From contig NZ_JACOFX010000027.1 of NCBI RefSeq assembly GCF_014284125.1, positions 1-45,424 of the forward strand: a stretch of DNA of 45,424 nucleotides, written 5' to 3'. Of this stretch, positions 7,361 through 15,505 are shown piece by piece. The stretch is from Undibacterium umbellatum. Its GTDB lineage: Bacteria; Pseudomonadota; Gammaproteobacteria; Burkholderiales; Burkholderiaceae_D. The notes below the pieces were generated by a model, which worked only from the letters and a program-made list of their open reading frames with translations, made no database searches and was not told the DNA's origin. Each line of letters opens with the position of its first letter. Positions within the stretch are counted from its first letter, which is position 1. Both the position numbers and the translations under genes were made by a program.

Positions 7361-8698
7361 CTATTTTTGTGGGGCTGGGCAAGTCTCCGGCATATTGCGC
7401 TGTTTCAGGAAAGAGGTCAGCTCTTTATTATCGATCTGGATGGCTTGTTTGTAGACTGAATAGCCCTCGTCGACTGGTGCCGCTTCCGGGCAGATAAATT
7501 CCAGCAACTGCTGGTCATTGAGTTTGTTGATGACTTCCAGCAGGTTGGGTGACAGGCGGGTGTAAGCACTGAAGGCGCCGTTGCCGCCGCGGTTCATGCT
7601 GCGCAGGCTGGCACCGCTTTTGATCAGGTAAGCCAGCAAACCTGCACCGCCATCCGTGGCGTGGTCGAGGCCACCTTTGTACCTCAATTTATGGGCCAGC
7701 GCATCTGCTTCCTTGCCGGTCATGTCACGCAGGCGCGCTTGTATGCTTTGCCGGTCTGCATCGCTGTAGGTGCCCATCTCAACGAAAGAAAAACGTTGCA
7801 GTGTCCAGATTTCCAGCGGTGACAATGTGGAAGTTTCCTCGGCATGGAGATCAGGGGCCGCGCCTGCGTCCAGGGCAAACAGGATAAGCGCGGGCTTGCT
7901 GCTTTCCATTGCCATCGATAACAGGGAGCGGCCATTGACCGCTACTTTCATGTTGACGCCATGTGCTTGCAGATAACGCAGGGTCTTGAGCAATTGTGCG
8001 GTATCTCCATTGCGCTGCTGGTTCACGAGGTCCCACCAGGATGGCTCAACGGTAGTGCCATCCCCAGCAGCGGAATAGATATCGGAAGGGCAGGCCAGAG
8101 CCAGTTTTTGTTCAACAAAGACGTCGAGTAAACTGGTGTCCATGCGCTGCATTACCCGGTCCAGATAAGTACAGTAAGCCCATTGCTCGGTATTGCGCGC
8201 CAGCCGGTCCAGCAACATGGCCTGCAGACTCACTGCATCTGCTCTTGGCAAGATACATTCATCCAGCACACGTAGCCTGGTGGCGTCGTCATGAACGTCA
8301 GATGCCAGCTCGATTTTCAGGGTGGCGCTGTCGCCGCCGCAGGCATTGATGCGCAAGGGATTGTTTTGCCAGGCTGCGCTTTCTGCCTGTGCCTGTTGTG
8401 CAAGATTCTGATCCTTTTTCATATCACTTGCCTGTTTCACGATATAGCTGGTCGCCATGCTGCCGGCCATGCAGACGGGGAAAACCAGCAAGGGCGATGC
8501 CAGTGATATCAGCAAGCGCGGCAGAAAAGATTTTTCCGATTTGATAAAAATAACGATCATCGCGATCAGACTGAACAGTGCGCTACCGGCCGCTGCAATG
8601 ATGAGTTCTTCCAGCTCAGAGCGCTGGGAAAAGGCAAATGCCGGGCTGGCGAAGGAGAAGCAAAATAGTGTGAACAGCAGGCGGTAAAGACGTGGCAT
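7361..8698 (-). CDS. Ankyrin-repeat-like membrane protein (445 aa)
   Basis: The N-terminus has a signal-like segment (residues 5-22) and two further hydrophobic segments at about 32-52 and 59-85, followed by a Lys/Gln-rich linker. The remainder is helical. The stretch around residues 230-270 (LLKTLRYLQAHGVNMKVAVNGRSLL, then ALILFALDAGAAPDLHA) reads as degenerate ankyrin repeats. A second pair lies near 345-370 (GLLAYLIKSGASLRSM). Ankyrin repeats bind proteins, so the role is likely scaffolding or inhibition at the membrane. It is a single gene divergent from the small membrane protein at 9005. Confidence 0.65.
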   Translation of the reverse strand: MPRLYRLLFTLFCFSFASPAFAFSQRSELEELIIAAAGSALFSLIAMIVIFIKSEKSFLPRLLISLASPLLVFPVCMAGSMATSYIVKQASDMKKDQNLAQQAQAESAAWQNNPLRINACGGDSATLKIELASDVHDDATRLRVLDECILPRADAVSLQAMLLDRLARNTEQWAYCTYLDRVMQRMDTSLLDVFVEQKLALACPSDIYSAAGDGTTVEPSWWDLVNQQRNGDTAQLLKTLRYLQAHGVNMKVAVNGRSLLSMAMESSKPALILFALDAGAAPDLHAEETSTLSPLEIWTLQRFSFVEMGTYSDADRQSIQARLRDMTGKEADALAHKLRYKGGLDHATDGGAGLLAYLIKSGASLRSMNRGGNGAFSAYTRLSPNLLEVINKLNDQQLLEFICPEAAPVDEGYSVYKQAIQIDNKELTSFLKQRNMPETCPAPQK

Positions 8699-9004
8699 GG
8701 TTGGACTTCATCTGTAGAACTTTGCATGCACTTGCGGCAGGCAAGTTTTTGTTCAAGTAGTGGCGGGAAATTCTTTGGGACTATTTTTTTACATGTAGTG
8801 CGATTTTCGCTTCTGAATTGGGACTATAGCATGGTGTGGGATTTGGCTATTGATTACTGCTTACGGAAGGTAATATTCACATTCATTATTTCTTCGGAGG
8901 TGCGAAAAAAAGTATGGTTAAGAGTGAGAACTATAGATAGAATTAAATTAGGCAGCAAGAGTTTAGTCAGGAAATTTCGGCATCATTACCCAGGGGAAAT
9001 GAAA
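8699..9004. other. Region between divergent genes; in-frame extension of the next ORF
   Basis: The frame of the 9005 gene stays open back to ATG 8726, but that part is of odd composition and lacks a ribosome site, so it is treated as upstream region. It should contain promoters for both divergent genes; none was clear. Confidence 0.35.
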
Positions 9005-9448
9005 ATGATTGAAGTCATTTTTTCCAATATTTCCAATATCATTGGAACAATATTAATTGCCGCACTTGTTGCGTGGTTCTCATATAGAAATGGGAGTAAG
9101 GTACGTAAAGCTACGGCTTGCGAAACATTTCGTAAAGCCATTTCAACTTCGCTCCAAGGTCTTTATCCGATTCCAGTTGATTGGCCTGATAGCACCACAG
9201 GAATTAGACACATTCTTAATCGTCAATTTCCTGTTATTCAGGCTGCTGTGAATGAATTTCGTAATTATGTCCCATGGTATAGCAGGAAAAAATTTGATAA
9301 AGCTTGGCGTCAGTATCGTAACGCCTATGAGGACGATGAGAGTGCAGAGTGCTATCACCACTATGAATCCTTTGAAGACAATTCGGATCACAAAGCTGTG
9401 TTTAAAGCCAATGTAGATCGATTAATGTCGTTTGCGAAAGACGTGTAA
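9005..9448 (+). CDS. Small membrane-anchored protein (147 aa)
   Basis: AGGGG at 8992-8996 lies 8 bases before ATG 9005; ATG 8999 (two residues longer) is too close to it. Residues about 8-25 (SNIIGTILIAALVAWFSY) form one membrane span. The rest is a soluble domain rich in aromatic and charged residues (PWYSRKKFDKAWRQYRNAY, then ESAECYHHYESFED). The family is not recognised. AT-rich composition sets it apart from housekeeping genes nearby. Confidence 0.55.
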   Translation: MIEVIFSNISNIIGTILIAALVAWFSYRNGSKVRKATACETFRKAISTSLQGLYPIPVDWPDSTTGIRHILNRQFPVIQAAVNEFRNYVPWYSRKKFDKAWRQYRNAYEDDESAECYHHYESFEDNSDHKAVFKANVDRLMSFAKDV

Positions 9449-9873
9449 GTTAAAAATGCAATTCGTAAATTATGTTGCGTGTAGATGTTCACATCAAACT
9501 ACGTTATATTTCAACCTCCCTCTGGATTTGAATCTGCAGTGAAGTGAAAAGTTTAAGATCGACGTAAGTGGATAAATTATGGATTAAAGAATCCGCATGC
9601 AACACGTCATACAACATGTGTGTTGCGTCTTGAAATCCGGGCTAATGTAATTCCATATCAGTACAACTTCATCGCCCGAGCCGCTCGTATCTTCGCGGAG
9701 TACCTTTGAGCGTGACATGGACATTGCCAGACTAATGCGACGTTGAAAGGCTGAGTGTTGGGCTGGAAAGACGTAGCCCAACCTACGATGTGGAACGCAA
9801 GACTCATTCTTGTTGCTTGGGAATATTTGAGTTTACACCTATATTTATTGCTTTTCTTTGCTATTATTAAAAG
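9449..9873. other. Intergenic region with one palindromic repeat
   Basis: There is no supported gene. It holds one copy of the GTTGGGCT repeat (9753-9786) between two convergent genes. Confidence 0.5.
9753..9786. repeat. GTTGGGCT/AGCCCAAC intergenic repeat, single copy
   Basis: The 34-base unit begins GAGTGTTGGGCTGG and ends ACGTAGCCCAACCTAC, so it can fold on itself. It closely matches the two units at 21202-21302. All copies lie between convergent genes. Confidence 0.75.
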
Positions 9874-9905
9874 GAGCGTTGAACTACTCAGATAGCTCAA
9901 CGCTC
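9874..9905 (-). terminator. Terminator of the 29-residue gene
   Basis: The stem GAGCGTTGA/TCAACGCTC (9 bp, 14-base loop) is followed on the minus strand by CTTTTAATA. It lies 10 bases beyond the stop codon of the mini-gene. Confidence 0.7.
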
Positions 9906-9915
9906 TAGGTTGATA

Positions 9916-10005
9916 TCAGTGAAGTATTAAAAGTGCGGCAATGAACACTTTTTCAATACTGATATTCAGCTCAAAGTTACTACCAAATCGTATTTGTACT
10001 TTCAT
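9916..10005 (-). CDS. 29-residue small protein in a compact transcription unit
   Basis: On the minus strand a perfect AAGGAGG site (10015-10021) precedes the ATG at 10005-10003 by about 9 bases. The frame ends at TGA 9918-9916. The peptide begins MKVQIRFGSNFELNIS and ends in a hydrophobic helix (VFIAALLILH), giving a polar beta-like front and a membrane-active tail. A 9-bp terminator follows directly, and a large hairpin at 10044-10085 lies upstream. No family is recognised. The ribosome site is among the best in the window, which argues against chance. Alternatives are a leader peptide or a dual-function small RNA. Confidence 0.6.
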   Translation of the reverse strand: MKVQIRFGSNFELNISIEKVFIAALLILH

Positions 10006-10043
10006 TTCCAAAGTCCTCCTTTCGGAGCAAACTTTTGATTAAG

Positions 10044-10085
10044 AATGGCACCCGTAAAGTTTTCGACGCTAAACCGGGTGCCATT
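10044..10085. promoter_or_regulatory. 11-bp hairpin upstream of the 29-residue gene
   Basis: AATGGCACCCG (10044-10054) pairs perfectly with CGGGTGCCATT (10075-10085) around a 20-base loop. Read on the plus strand it is followed by TCTTTTTC, like a terminator. Read on the minus strand it would be a leader structure 22 bases before the ribosome site of the mini-gene. Confidence 0.65.
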
Positions 10086-10451
10086 TCTTTTTCTAATTCA
10101 CTCTACTTACAGGTTAGTTGAAATTATCAAAACGTGCAGACGAAATTGTTACTCTGTGCAAAAAGTTGGAGCCAAGCAAAATTGTTAGTCTCCGCAAAAT
10201 GTTGGGACTATGCAAAAATTGTACGCCTTAAGAAATATTTTTTCCGGCTCGAAAACTGCATCATGCACAAGTATGAGAGGAATAATCAACGCCGATGGGC
10301 GCCCAGCCTGCACTGGAGCAACGACTTTGGGATGTGCTGTACAGGGTATGGGCAGCATGCTTAATACAGCCCTCGACAATACACAGCTATCCAGCGAAGG
10401 GAGCGGCAAATTGCATCAGCTACATGCCGCTGCCTTCAATTCATTCCCAAT
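10086..10451. other. Intergenic region with an 18-bp array, downstream of rsgA
   Basis: No supported gene. It contains the 18-bp-period array (10140-10229), then about 220 bases with no recognisable element up to the rsgA stop codon. Confidence 0.5.
10140..10229. repeat. Degenerate tandem array, five 18-bp units
   Basis: Units start at 10140, 10158, 10176, 10194 and 10212, exactly 18 bases apart. Four begin GCAAAA; examples are GCAAAATTGTTAGTCTCC and GCAAAATGTTGGGACTAT. Period is exact although the sequence has diverged. It encodes an AKxxxx-type repeat on the plus strand without a credible start, so it looks non-coding. Confidence 0.75.
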
Positions 10452-11534
10452 CTACCCCCGCTTCACCCTATCCCTTTCCTTCACCGACCGCATCAACACC
10501 TTCCACTTCGACCGTGCTGCAATCCTGTCCAGCGGGGTTTGCTGGTTGCGGCGGGTTTCGCGTAGCAGCTTTTGATAGTTCTTGAGTCTGTCTTCATCCA
10601 CTTGGGCGCGCACGGCGCAGCCGGGTTCGCTTTGGTGGCTGCAGTCGCGGAACTGGCATTCTGCGGCGAGGGCGTCGATGTCGGCAAAGCTGGCACTTAA
10701 AGCTTCTTCATCGAGATTGAGTTGCAGGGTGCGCAGGCCAGGGGTGTCGATGATGCAGGCACCGTCAGGGCACAGGTGTAGCGAACGTGCAGTGGTGGTA
10801 TGTTGGCCACGGCCATCGCTGGCGCGCACGGCTCCGGTATCTTGCGCGCTGCTGGTCAGGGTATTGGTTAGCGTGGATTTGCCAGCGCCGGATGAGCCCA
10901 GCAAGATCAGGGTCTGGCCTGCTGCCATCCAGGGGGCCAGCAAGTCTGCGGCCATGCTGCTTTGACCATTCACGGCAAACACAGGCACACTGGCCAAGAG
11001 GCGTTGTTCTACTTCTGCCAGGCGTGAAGGTGCATCTTCATGCACATCGGCCTTGGTCAGTACAACCACGGGTGCTACTTCAGCAGCATGCACCAGTGCC
11101 AGATAGCGTTCCAGTCTGCGCAGGTTGAAGTCATTGTCCAGGCCCATCACCAGCAGGGCAGTATCGATATTGCTGGCCAGGGCTTGCTGTCGGCCTTCAT
11201 TGTTGCGCCGTGCCAGATGTGTCAATGGCGGCATGCGGGCTATGAAGTGGTAGCCGCTGGCCGCATTGCCACTCAATAGTCCCCAGTCACCAACAGCCAG
11301 GCTGTCTTCATCTGCCGCCAGTTCATGCAAGAGGCGCGGCAGGACGCGGGCTTGCATAGTGTTCATGCCATTGTGGGCGACCAGGCTGTCGCGGTGTACT
11401 TCAGTAATGCGCGCTATTTGCAGCGTTGTATCGGTGGCGGCGTCAGCATAATCTGCTGCCAGTGCGTGTAACTGGTTGGCGATAGCCGGTGTCAGGCCGA
11501 TCAGGCGCAGGGATGCGAAATCAAAATTGATCAT
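10452..11534 (-). CDS. rsgA: Ribosome small-subunit-dependent GTPase A
   Basis: RsgA is a circularly permuted GTPase that checks late 30S ribosome assembly. The permuted order is visible: an OB-like N-terminal domain, then NIDTALLVMGLDND and the G4 motif TKAD. G1 follows as GSSGAGKST, then DTPG (G3). The C-terminal zinc knuckle is ECQFRDCSHQSEPGC, with C-x(n)-C-x-H-x(n)-C ligands. The start at 11534 (MINFDFASL) gives 360 residues, the usual length. The frame extends further upstream to 11615, but that extension lacks family resemblance. Being without ribosomal neighbours, it may be a second copy in the genome. Confidence 0.92.
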   Translation of the reverse strand: MINFDFASLRLIGLTPAIANQLHALAADYADAATDTTLQIARITEVHRDSLVAHNGMNTMQARVLPRLLHELAADEDSLAVGDWGLLSGNAASGYHFIARMPPLTHLARRNNEGRQQALASNIDTALLVMGLDNDFNLRRLERYLALVHAAEVAPVVVLTKADVHEDAPSRLAEVEQRLLASVPVFAVNGQSSMAADLLAPWMAAGQTLILLGSSGAGKSTLTNTLTSSAQDTGAVRASDGRGQHTTTARSLHLCPDGACIIDTPGLRTLQLNLDEEALSASFADIDALAAECQFRDCSHQSEPGCAVRAQVDEDRLKNYQKLLRETRRNQQTPLDRIAARSKWKVLMRSVKERDRVKRG

Positions 11535-11719
11535 GATAAGTGTGTGTCCAGATTCAGGCGTGCATTTTTTTGAATGCACTAAACCATCCCGCAGGCACAG
11601 TAAAAACCAGGGCAAGCAGGAACGAAAAAAAGAAAATGGAAGTCGGCGCGCGATCAGACGCGCATCAGCACACTAGCGGAAGTATTTAAAAAGACGCCAG
11701 AAGACGATGTGGGCAGATC

Positions 11720-11758
11720 AGGCAGCCGACAGGAGGGCAATATCTATGGTTCTCATGC
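11720..11758 (-). CDS. Possible 12-residue leader peptide upstream of rsgA
   Basis: On the minus strand AGGAG (11769-11765) is placed 6 bases before an ATG that opens MRTIDIALLSAA and then TGA. It lies 185 bases upstream of the rsgA start, in the same direction. It could be a leader or a short secreted or signalling peptide. The ribosome site is convincing; the short length makes chance possible. Confidence 0.35.
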
Positions 11759-11875
11759 TTTTGTCTCCTGTTGTAGTTGGTGGAAGTCGTAGTGTGCCAG
11801 CACTGGGCGGGGGCGTCAAGTGACAACTGCCCAGTGCATGCAAGTTGCACATGGTGCAGGAATCAATACGCCAGC

Positions 11876-14059
11876 TCAGTAAGAAACAATATCAGTTACA
11901 TCGATGTGACCAATGCCTGTGAGTTTGACCAGGACGTCACCGTAACCAACGTAATTACCAATATTGCTTTTATGCTGATAAAGATAGACGCCAGCCGCTT
12001 CGCCGCTATCGACGGCGATGATATATGCTTGTCCGGCTGCCCATAATAATGCTTGCTTTGTCGCGATAGCGCCATCGACAATATTTTTTGGCAGGCTGTC
12101 GAAGTCAGAAGTAGTGATCGCGAAATAGCCAAGTGTTGTCGCCGCCAATCCTGTGATGAACTTGTCTGTACCAGTAGCATTGAAATTGCTGATCGTCGTC
12201 AGCGTATTTTTGATGTTTCTGAATGAAGTAGTTTTTATATTTAACAGATCGTTCCCATCACCGGTCGTAGCAAGCAGTAAATTTGTTGTGCTAAAGCCAC
12301 TGGTACTAAAATTGAATGTGCCTGATTTACCTTCTGCTTCGACTATGTCTACTATGCCGCTGATACCCAGGACGTTGATGGAGGCTCCCGGCACATTGAC
12401 ATTCACCCTGGTAGAAGAACTGCTGGCCGACGCGCCAAGTGATAGCGTGCCCGTGCCATCCAGGTTAATGATGACAGAGCCAGTGCTAAGAGCTGCTGCT
12501 GCAGGCAAGAAAGTGGAATACGTAGAGTTGTGAGGTCCTGTCATGCTGACATTAACAGCACCTGTTGCTGCGTCATTATAGATATAAGACCCCGCCCGCA
12601 TTCCCAGGCCAGTAATGGTATAAGAGCCTGCGCCACCAAGTTTGAGCATGGAAGTCATATTGCTGACATCGACATTGGTCGCCACATTGCTCATTATCGA
12701 ATGCAGCCCGTCATTGTTGTCCTTGATGTTGAGTGTGCCGTCTTTATCCGTAAGACGAATGTCACGAAACTGGCTATTCTCTATAACGAACTTGCTGTTG
12801 CCGCCCAAAGTCAGGCTGGATGCCTTGACAGAAGTGATGTTGACCTGCTGGCCATTGTTCACCGTCAGCGCACTATCATTGGTGCCGTACATATTGATGG
12901 CGATGGCGCGCGAAGGTGAGAGTGTCAGGCCGCTTTCGTCACCCCGCAAAATGATGCTGTTGATACCCAGCATGTTGGCTGTGCCTACAGTCGCAGTGCC
13001 ACTGTCTGTAATTTCCAGTATATGTTCACCTGCAGTGGCATTGATGAAGTTAAGAGTTGCCGTCGTCAGGTTGGCATTTGTTGTTCTGATATAGGCGCGC
13101 CCCTCTTCTGCTGTCTGGATCACGCTCTGATTAGCACCACCCAATGTAACCGATGAACTGCCGGTAATATTGTTGAGCTGCACGGTTTGACCGGCCAGAT
13201 TGCCCAGCACGATATTGTCACCACCGTTGAGCTTGTTGGCATTGATGTATTTGAAGCTGTTCATGAATTCTGCGCCAGCAAAACTCGTGTCCGAGCCTGC
13301 TTGCAAGTTCAGGGTTTGTACGCCCGTAACGGTAGTTGATGCATGGCTGACTGGTGAAAAATAGGTATTCACATTCAGTGCCACATTGCCACCACCACCG
13401 GTGAGACTGGTGTTGGGTTTCAGTAGCTGGCTATCATCAGCAGAAAAACTGAAGTCAGTATTCTTACTCGTATTATTCTGGCCAGATATCACTGTAACAA
13501 TTGCTGTATTGGCGAGTCTGTGACTATCATACGGTGCACTGGAAATCAATTTTTCAATCGCAATGCCCAGGTTGTTGACTGCATCCGTGCCGCTGGCATT
13601 ATCAATCACTGGTGCCAGCCAGCCCTTGGCCAGGTTGAATGCAATGCCACCCATGCTATAGGCATAGGTTGCCGCCGCATCCTTTGCCAGTTTCTGGGTG
13701 AAGGCAATTGACGCCGCATTCTTGGCCTGCACCGCCACCAGATCTGCCCCGGTGGCACCACTCAAAATCGCAATCGCAGCCGCACCTATGCTGACCTTGC
13801 CGGATTTGATCTGGCTGCTCCAGTAAGCCAAACCCTCTGCGTCAGCCTTGTGGTTGAACAGATTGTTATACAGGGCATTGATGGTTTGTTCAGTCGTGAA
13901 CCCGGCAAAGGCACTGGCATATTCTTTTTGCTCAGAAAAGCTTTGGGCGATTTGAAGCAGACTCAGATTCGCATCCTTCCAATATGCCAGGCCCGCTTTG
14001 TCGGCAGGGCGGTTGAAATAAGCGATGTACAGATTCTGGATGTCGACTTCGATAGCCAT
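11876..14059 (-). CDS. DUF4214 domain surface/secreted protein (727 aa)
   Basis: The start at 14059 (MAIEVDIQNLYIAYFNRPAD) gives the canonical DUF4214 beginning; the frame continues upstream but unlike the family. Residues 1-100 hold two DUF4214 units: YIAYFNRPADKAGLAYW, then LYNNLFNHKADAEGLAYW. From about residue 200 the protein is a long beta-helix-like run of Gly/Ser/Thr/Asn-rich strands with no Cys. It ends in a segment (FITGLAATTLGYFAITTSDF, later GDVLVKLTGIGHIDVTDI) typical of type I-secreted or S-layer-like proteins with a non-cleaved C-terminal signal. Secretion partners are not in the window. A role in cell-surface layer, matrix or adhesion is inferred. Confidence 0.75.
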   Translation of the reverse strand: MAIEVDIQNLYIAYFNRPADKAGLAYWKDANLSLLQIAQSFSEQKEYASAFAGFTTEQTINALYNNLFNHKADAEGLAYWSSQIKSGKVSIGAAAIAILSGATGADLVAVQAKNAASIAFTQKLAKDAAATYAYSMGGIAFNLAKGWLAPVIDNASGTDAVNNLGIAIEKLISSAPYDSHRLANTAIVTVISGQNNTSKNTDFSFSADDSQLLKPNTSLTGGGGNVALNVNTYFSPVSHASTTVTGVQTLNLQAGSDTSFAGAEFMNSFKYINANKLNGGDNIVLGNLAGQTVQLNNITGSSSVTLGGANQSVIQTAEEGRAYIRTTNANLTTATLNFINATAGEHILEITDSGTATVGTANMLGINSIILRGDESGLTLSPSRAIAINMYGTNDSALTVNNGQQVNITSVKASSLTLGGNSKFVIENSQFRDIRLTDKDGTLNIKDNNDGLHSIMSNVATNVDVSNMTSMLKLGGAGSYTITGLGMRAGSYIYNDAATGAVNVSMTGPHNSTYSTFLPAAAALSTGSVIINLDGTGTLSLGASASSSSTRVNVNVPGASINVLGISGIVDIVEAEGKSGTFNFSTSGFSTTNLLLATTGDGNDLLNIKTTSFRNIKNTLTTISNFNATGTDKFITGLAATTLGYFAITTSDFDSLPKNIVDGAIATKQALLWAAGQAYIIAVDSGEAAGVYLYQHKSNIGNYVGYGDVLVKLTGIGHIDVTDIVSY

Positions 14060-14271
14060 GTTAAAAACCTTGATGCAGAGTGAGGTGCGTGGCATAGACA
14101 TGCCAAAAGAGCCGGCATCATCGCAAAAAACAGGAGGATTGTATACACGTGGTCGACTTGCCATGATGCAGATTTACTGCGGACATTGTGATGAATCAGA
14201 GTAAAACCTTAGCAGGCACCTGCAGCAGCAAGTGCCTTTAGTTTAATTATCAAGTCCGCATCAAGTTTGCA

Positions 14272-15036
14272 TCAAGTTCTGTTCACCGACACCCCACCAT
14301 CCACCAGCATGGAGCTGCCCGTCATGAATGAAGAAGCATCCGATGCCAGGAACAGCGCTGCCTGCGCGATTTCTTCTGGCTGGGCCAGGCGCTTCAAGGC
14401 ATGCAGGCTGGCGGTATGGGCCATGGCTTCTGGTGTGTGGTTCATTTCATGCGCCATCGGTGTCGCCGTGCCACCAGGAAGGATGGCGTTCACGCGTATG
14501 CCCTGCGCACCAAATTCTGTTGCCAGTGCCTGTGTCAATCCATTCAGCCCGGCCTTGCTGGCGGCATAGGCGGCAGCGCCAGGGAAACCGACCGTGTGGC
14601 CGACAAAGGTGGAAGTGAAAATCAGGCTGCCACCACCGCGTTTCAACATCGCCGGGATTTGGTATTTGGCGCCAAAGAATGCGCTGTTCAAATTGGTGTC
14701 CAGCGTGTCTTGCCAGCCTGCGGCAGATACCTGATGTGTAGGCCCCATTTCACCCATGGTCCCGGCATTATTGAAGGCGATATCGAGGCCACCAAATTCA
14801 CGCTCTGCAAAATCGACCAGGCTTTTCGCATAGGACTCTTGCCTGACATCGCCTGCAATGGCGGCTGCGCGCCCGCCTTCTTGCTGTATTTGCGCGACCA
14901 GCTTGTCCAGCTCGGCCTGACGCCGTGCTCCCACAATTACTGCTGCCCCCATGCGGGCAAACAGCAGTGCTGCTGCGCGGCCTATGCCAGAGCTGGCACC
15001 GGTGATGATGGCGACCTTATTGTTCAGTACTGTCAT
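14272..15036 (-). CDS. SDR-family oxidoreductase (254 aa)
   Basis: Classical short-chain dehydrogenase. The dinucleotide motif is TGASSGIG (residues about 13-20), NNAG follows near 90, the catalytic Ser lies in SLIFTSTFVG near 143, and the active-site motif is YAASK near 157-161. The C-terminus (FMTGSSMLVDGGVSVN) is standard for FabG-like enzymes. An arginine in GARRQ after strand 2 suggests NADP(H) preference. AAAGAGGA precedes the start at 15036; longer readings of the frame lack homology. Substrate unknown. It stands alone between the DUF4214 gene and a divergent GH18 gene. Confidence 0.92.
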   Translation of the reverse strand: MTVLNNKVAIITGASSGIGRAAALLFARMGAAVIVGARRQAELDKLVAQIQQEGGRAAAIAGDVRQESYAKSLVDFAEREFGGLDIAFNNAGTMGEMGPTHQVSAAGWQDTLDTNLNSAFFGAKYQIPAMLKRGGGSLIFTSTFVGHTVGFPGAAAYAASKAGLNGLTQALATEFGAQGIRVNAILPGGTATPMAHEMNHTPEAMAHTASLHALKRLAQPEEIAQAALFLASDASSFMTGSSMLVDGGVSVNRT

Positions 15037-15505
15037 GCTCTTCCTCTTTGTAATGTTGGACAAGAGCGTGCAGTATTGATGTTCAGGCCTGGTCAGTCTC
15101 GCCAGAAACGGACTAGGGATTTTTCGGTGGAGAAACATGGTCATGTTTGTGGGGCAAGTACCGATAGGGGGGGGCAAAGGAAATGCTGACCATTCCCGCA
15201 TCAAGCACATTTGTAACGGCAGTAATGTGCAGCCCAGCATGCTGTTGCAAAAAAAGCCAGCATAAAATTGTTTTTTTGCTATAATAAAAATGTTAACATT
15301 TCTGCAAGAGCTTGGCCAAATGCCAGACTCTGGAATAGTTAATGACGATGACCTTTTAGCGTAACGGCAAAGGTCAATAAGCCTGACTGCTTTTGAAGAC
15401 ATAGATCCTGCGCGAGTATCAAGACAGCTCTCCTGCCCTTGGATTTAAGGCCATGCAGGGCAGCAGTCTGCGCGACTCAATCCATCACATCAAAGGAGTA
15501 TCAAA
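15037..15505. other. Region between divergent SDR and GH18 genes
   Basis: No gene is seen. It holds an eight-G run near 15167-15174, a TATAAT-like sequence at 15280-15285 without a clear -35 partner, and a leader hairpin at 15433-15463. Confidence 0.45.
15433..15463 (+). promoter_or_regulatory. Hairpin in the leader of the GH18 gene
   Basis: CTGCCCT (15433-15439) pairs with AGGGCAG (15457-15463) around a 17-base loop, 30 bases before the AAGGAG ribosome site of the hydrolase. It might affect message stability; no riboswitch class is recognised. Confidence 0.4.

Noticed and set aside
12153..13094. Long plus-strand open frames inside the DUF4214 gene
   Set aside because: They are antisense shadows of a repetitive, low-complexity gene and have no ribosome sites or homology.
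15165..15176. Eight-G run as a phase-variation tract
   Set aside because: It lies outside coding sequence and is not placed between recognisable promoter elements. The G-runs near 29691 and 34501 are likewise outside supported genes.
14401..15189. 262-codon plus-strand frame opposite the SDR gene
   Set aside because: The minus-strand SDR has complete motifs across the same bases; the plus frame is a GC-driven antisense shadow.
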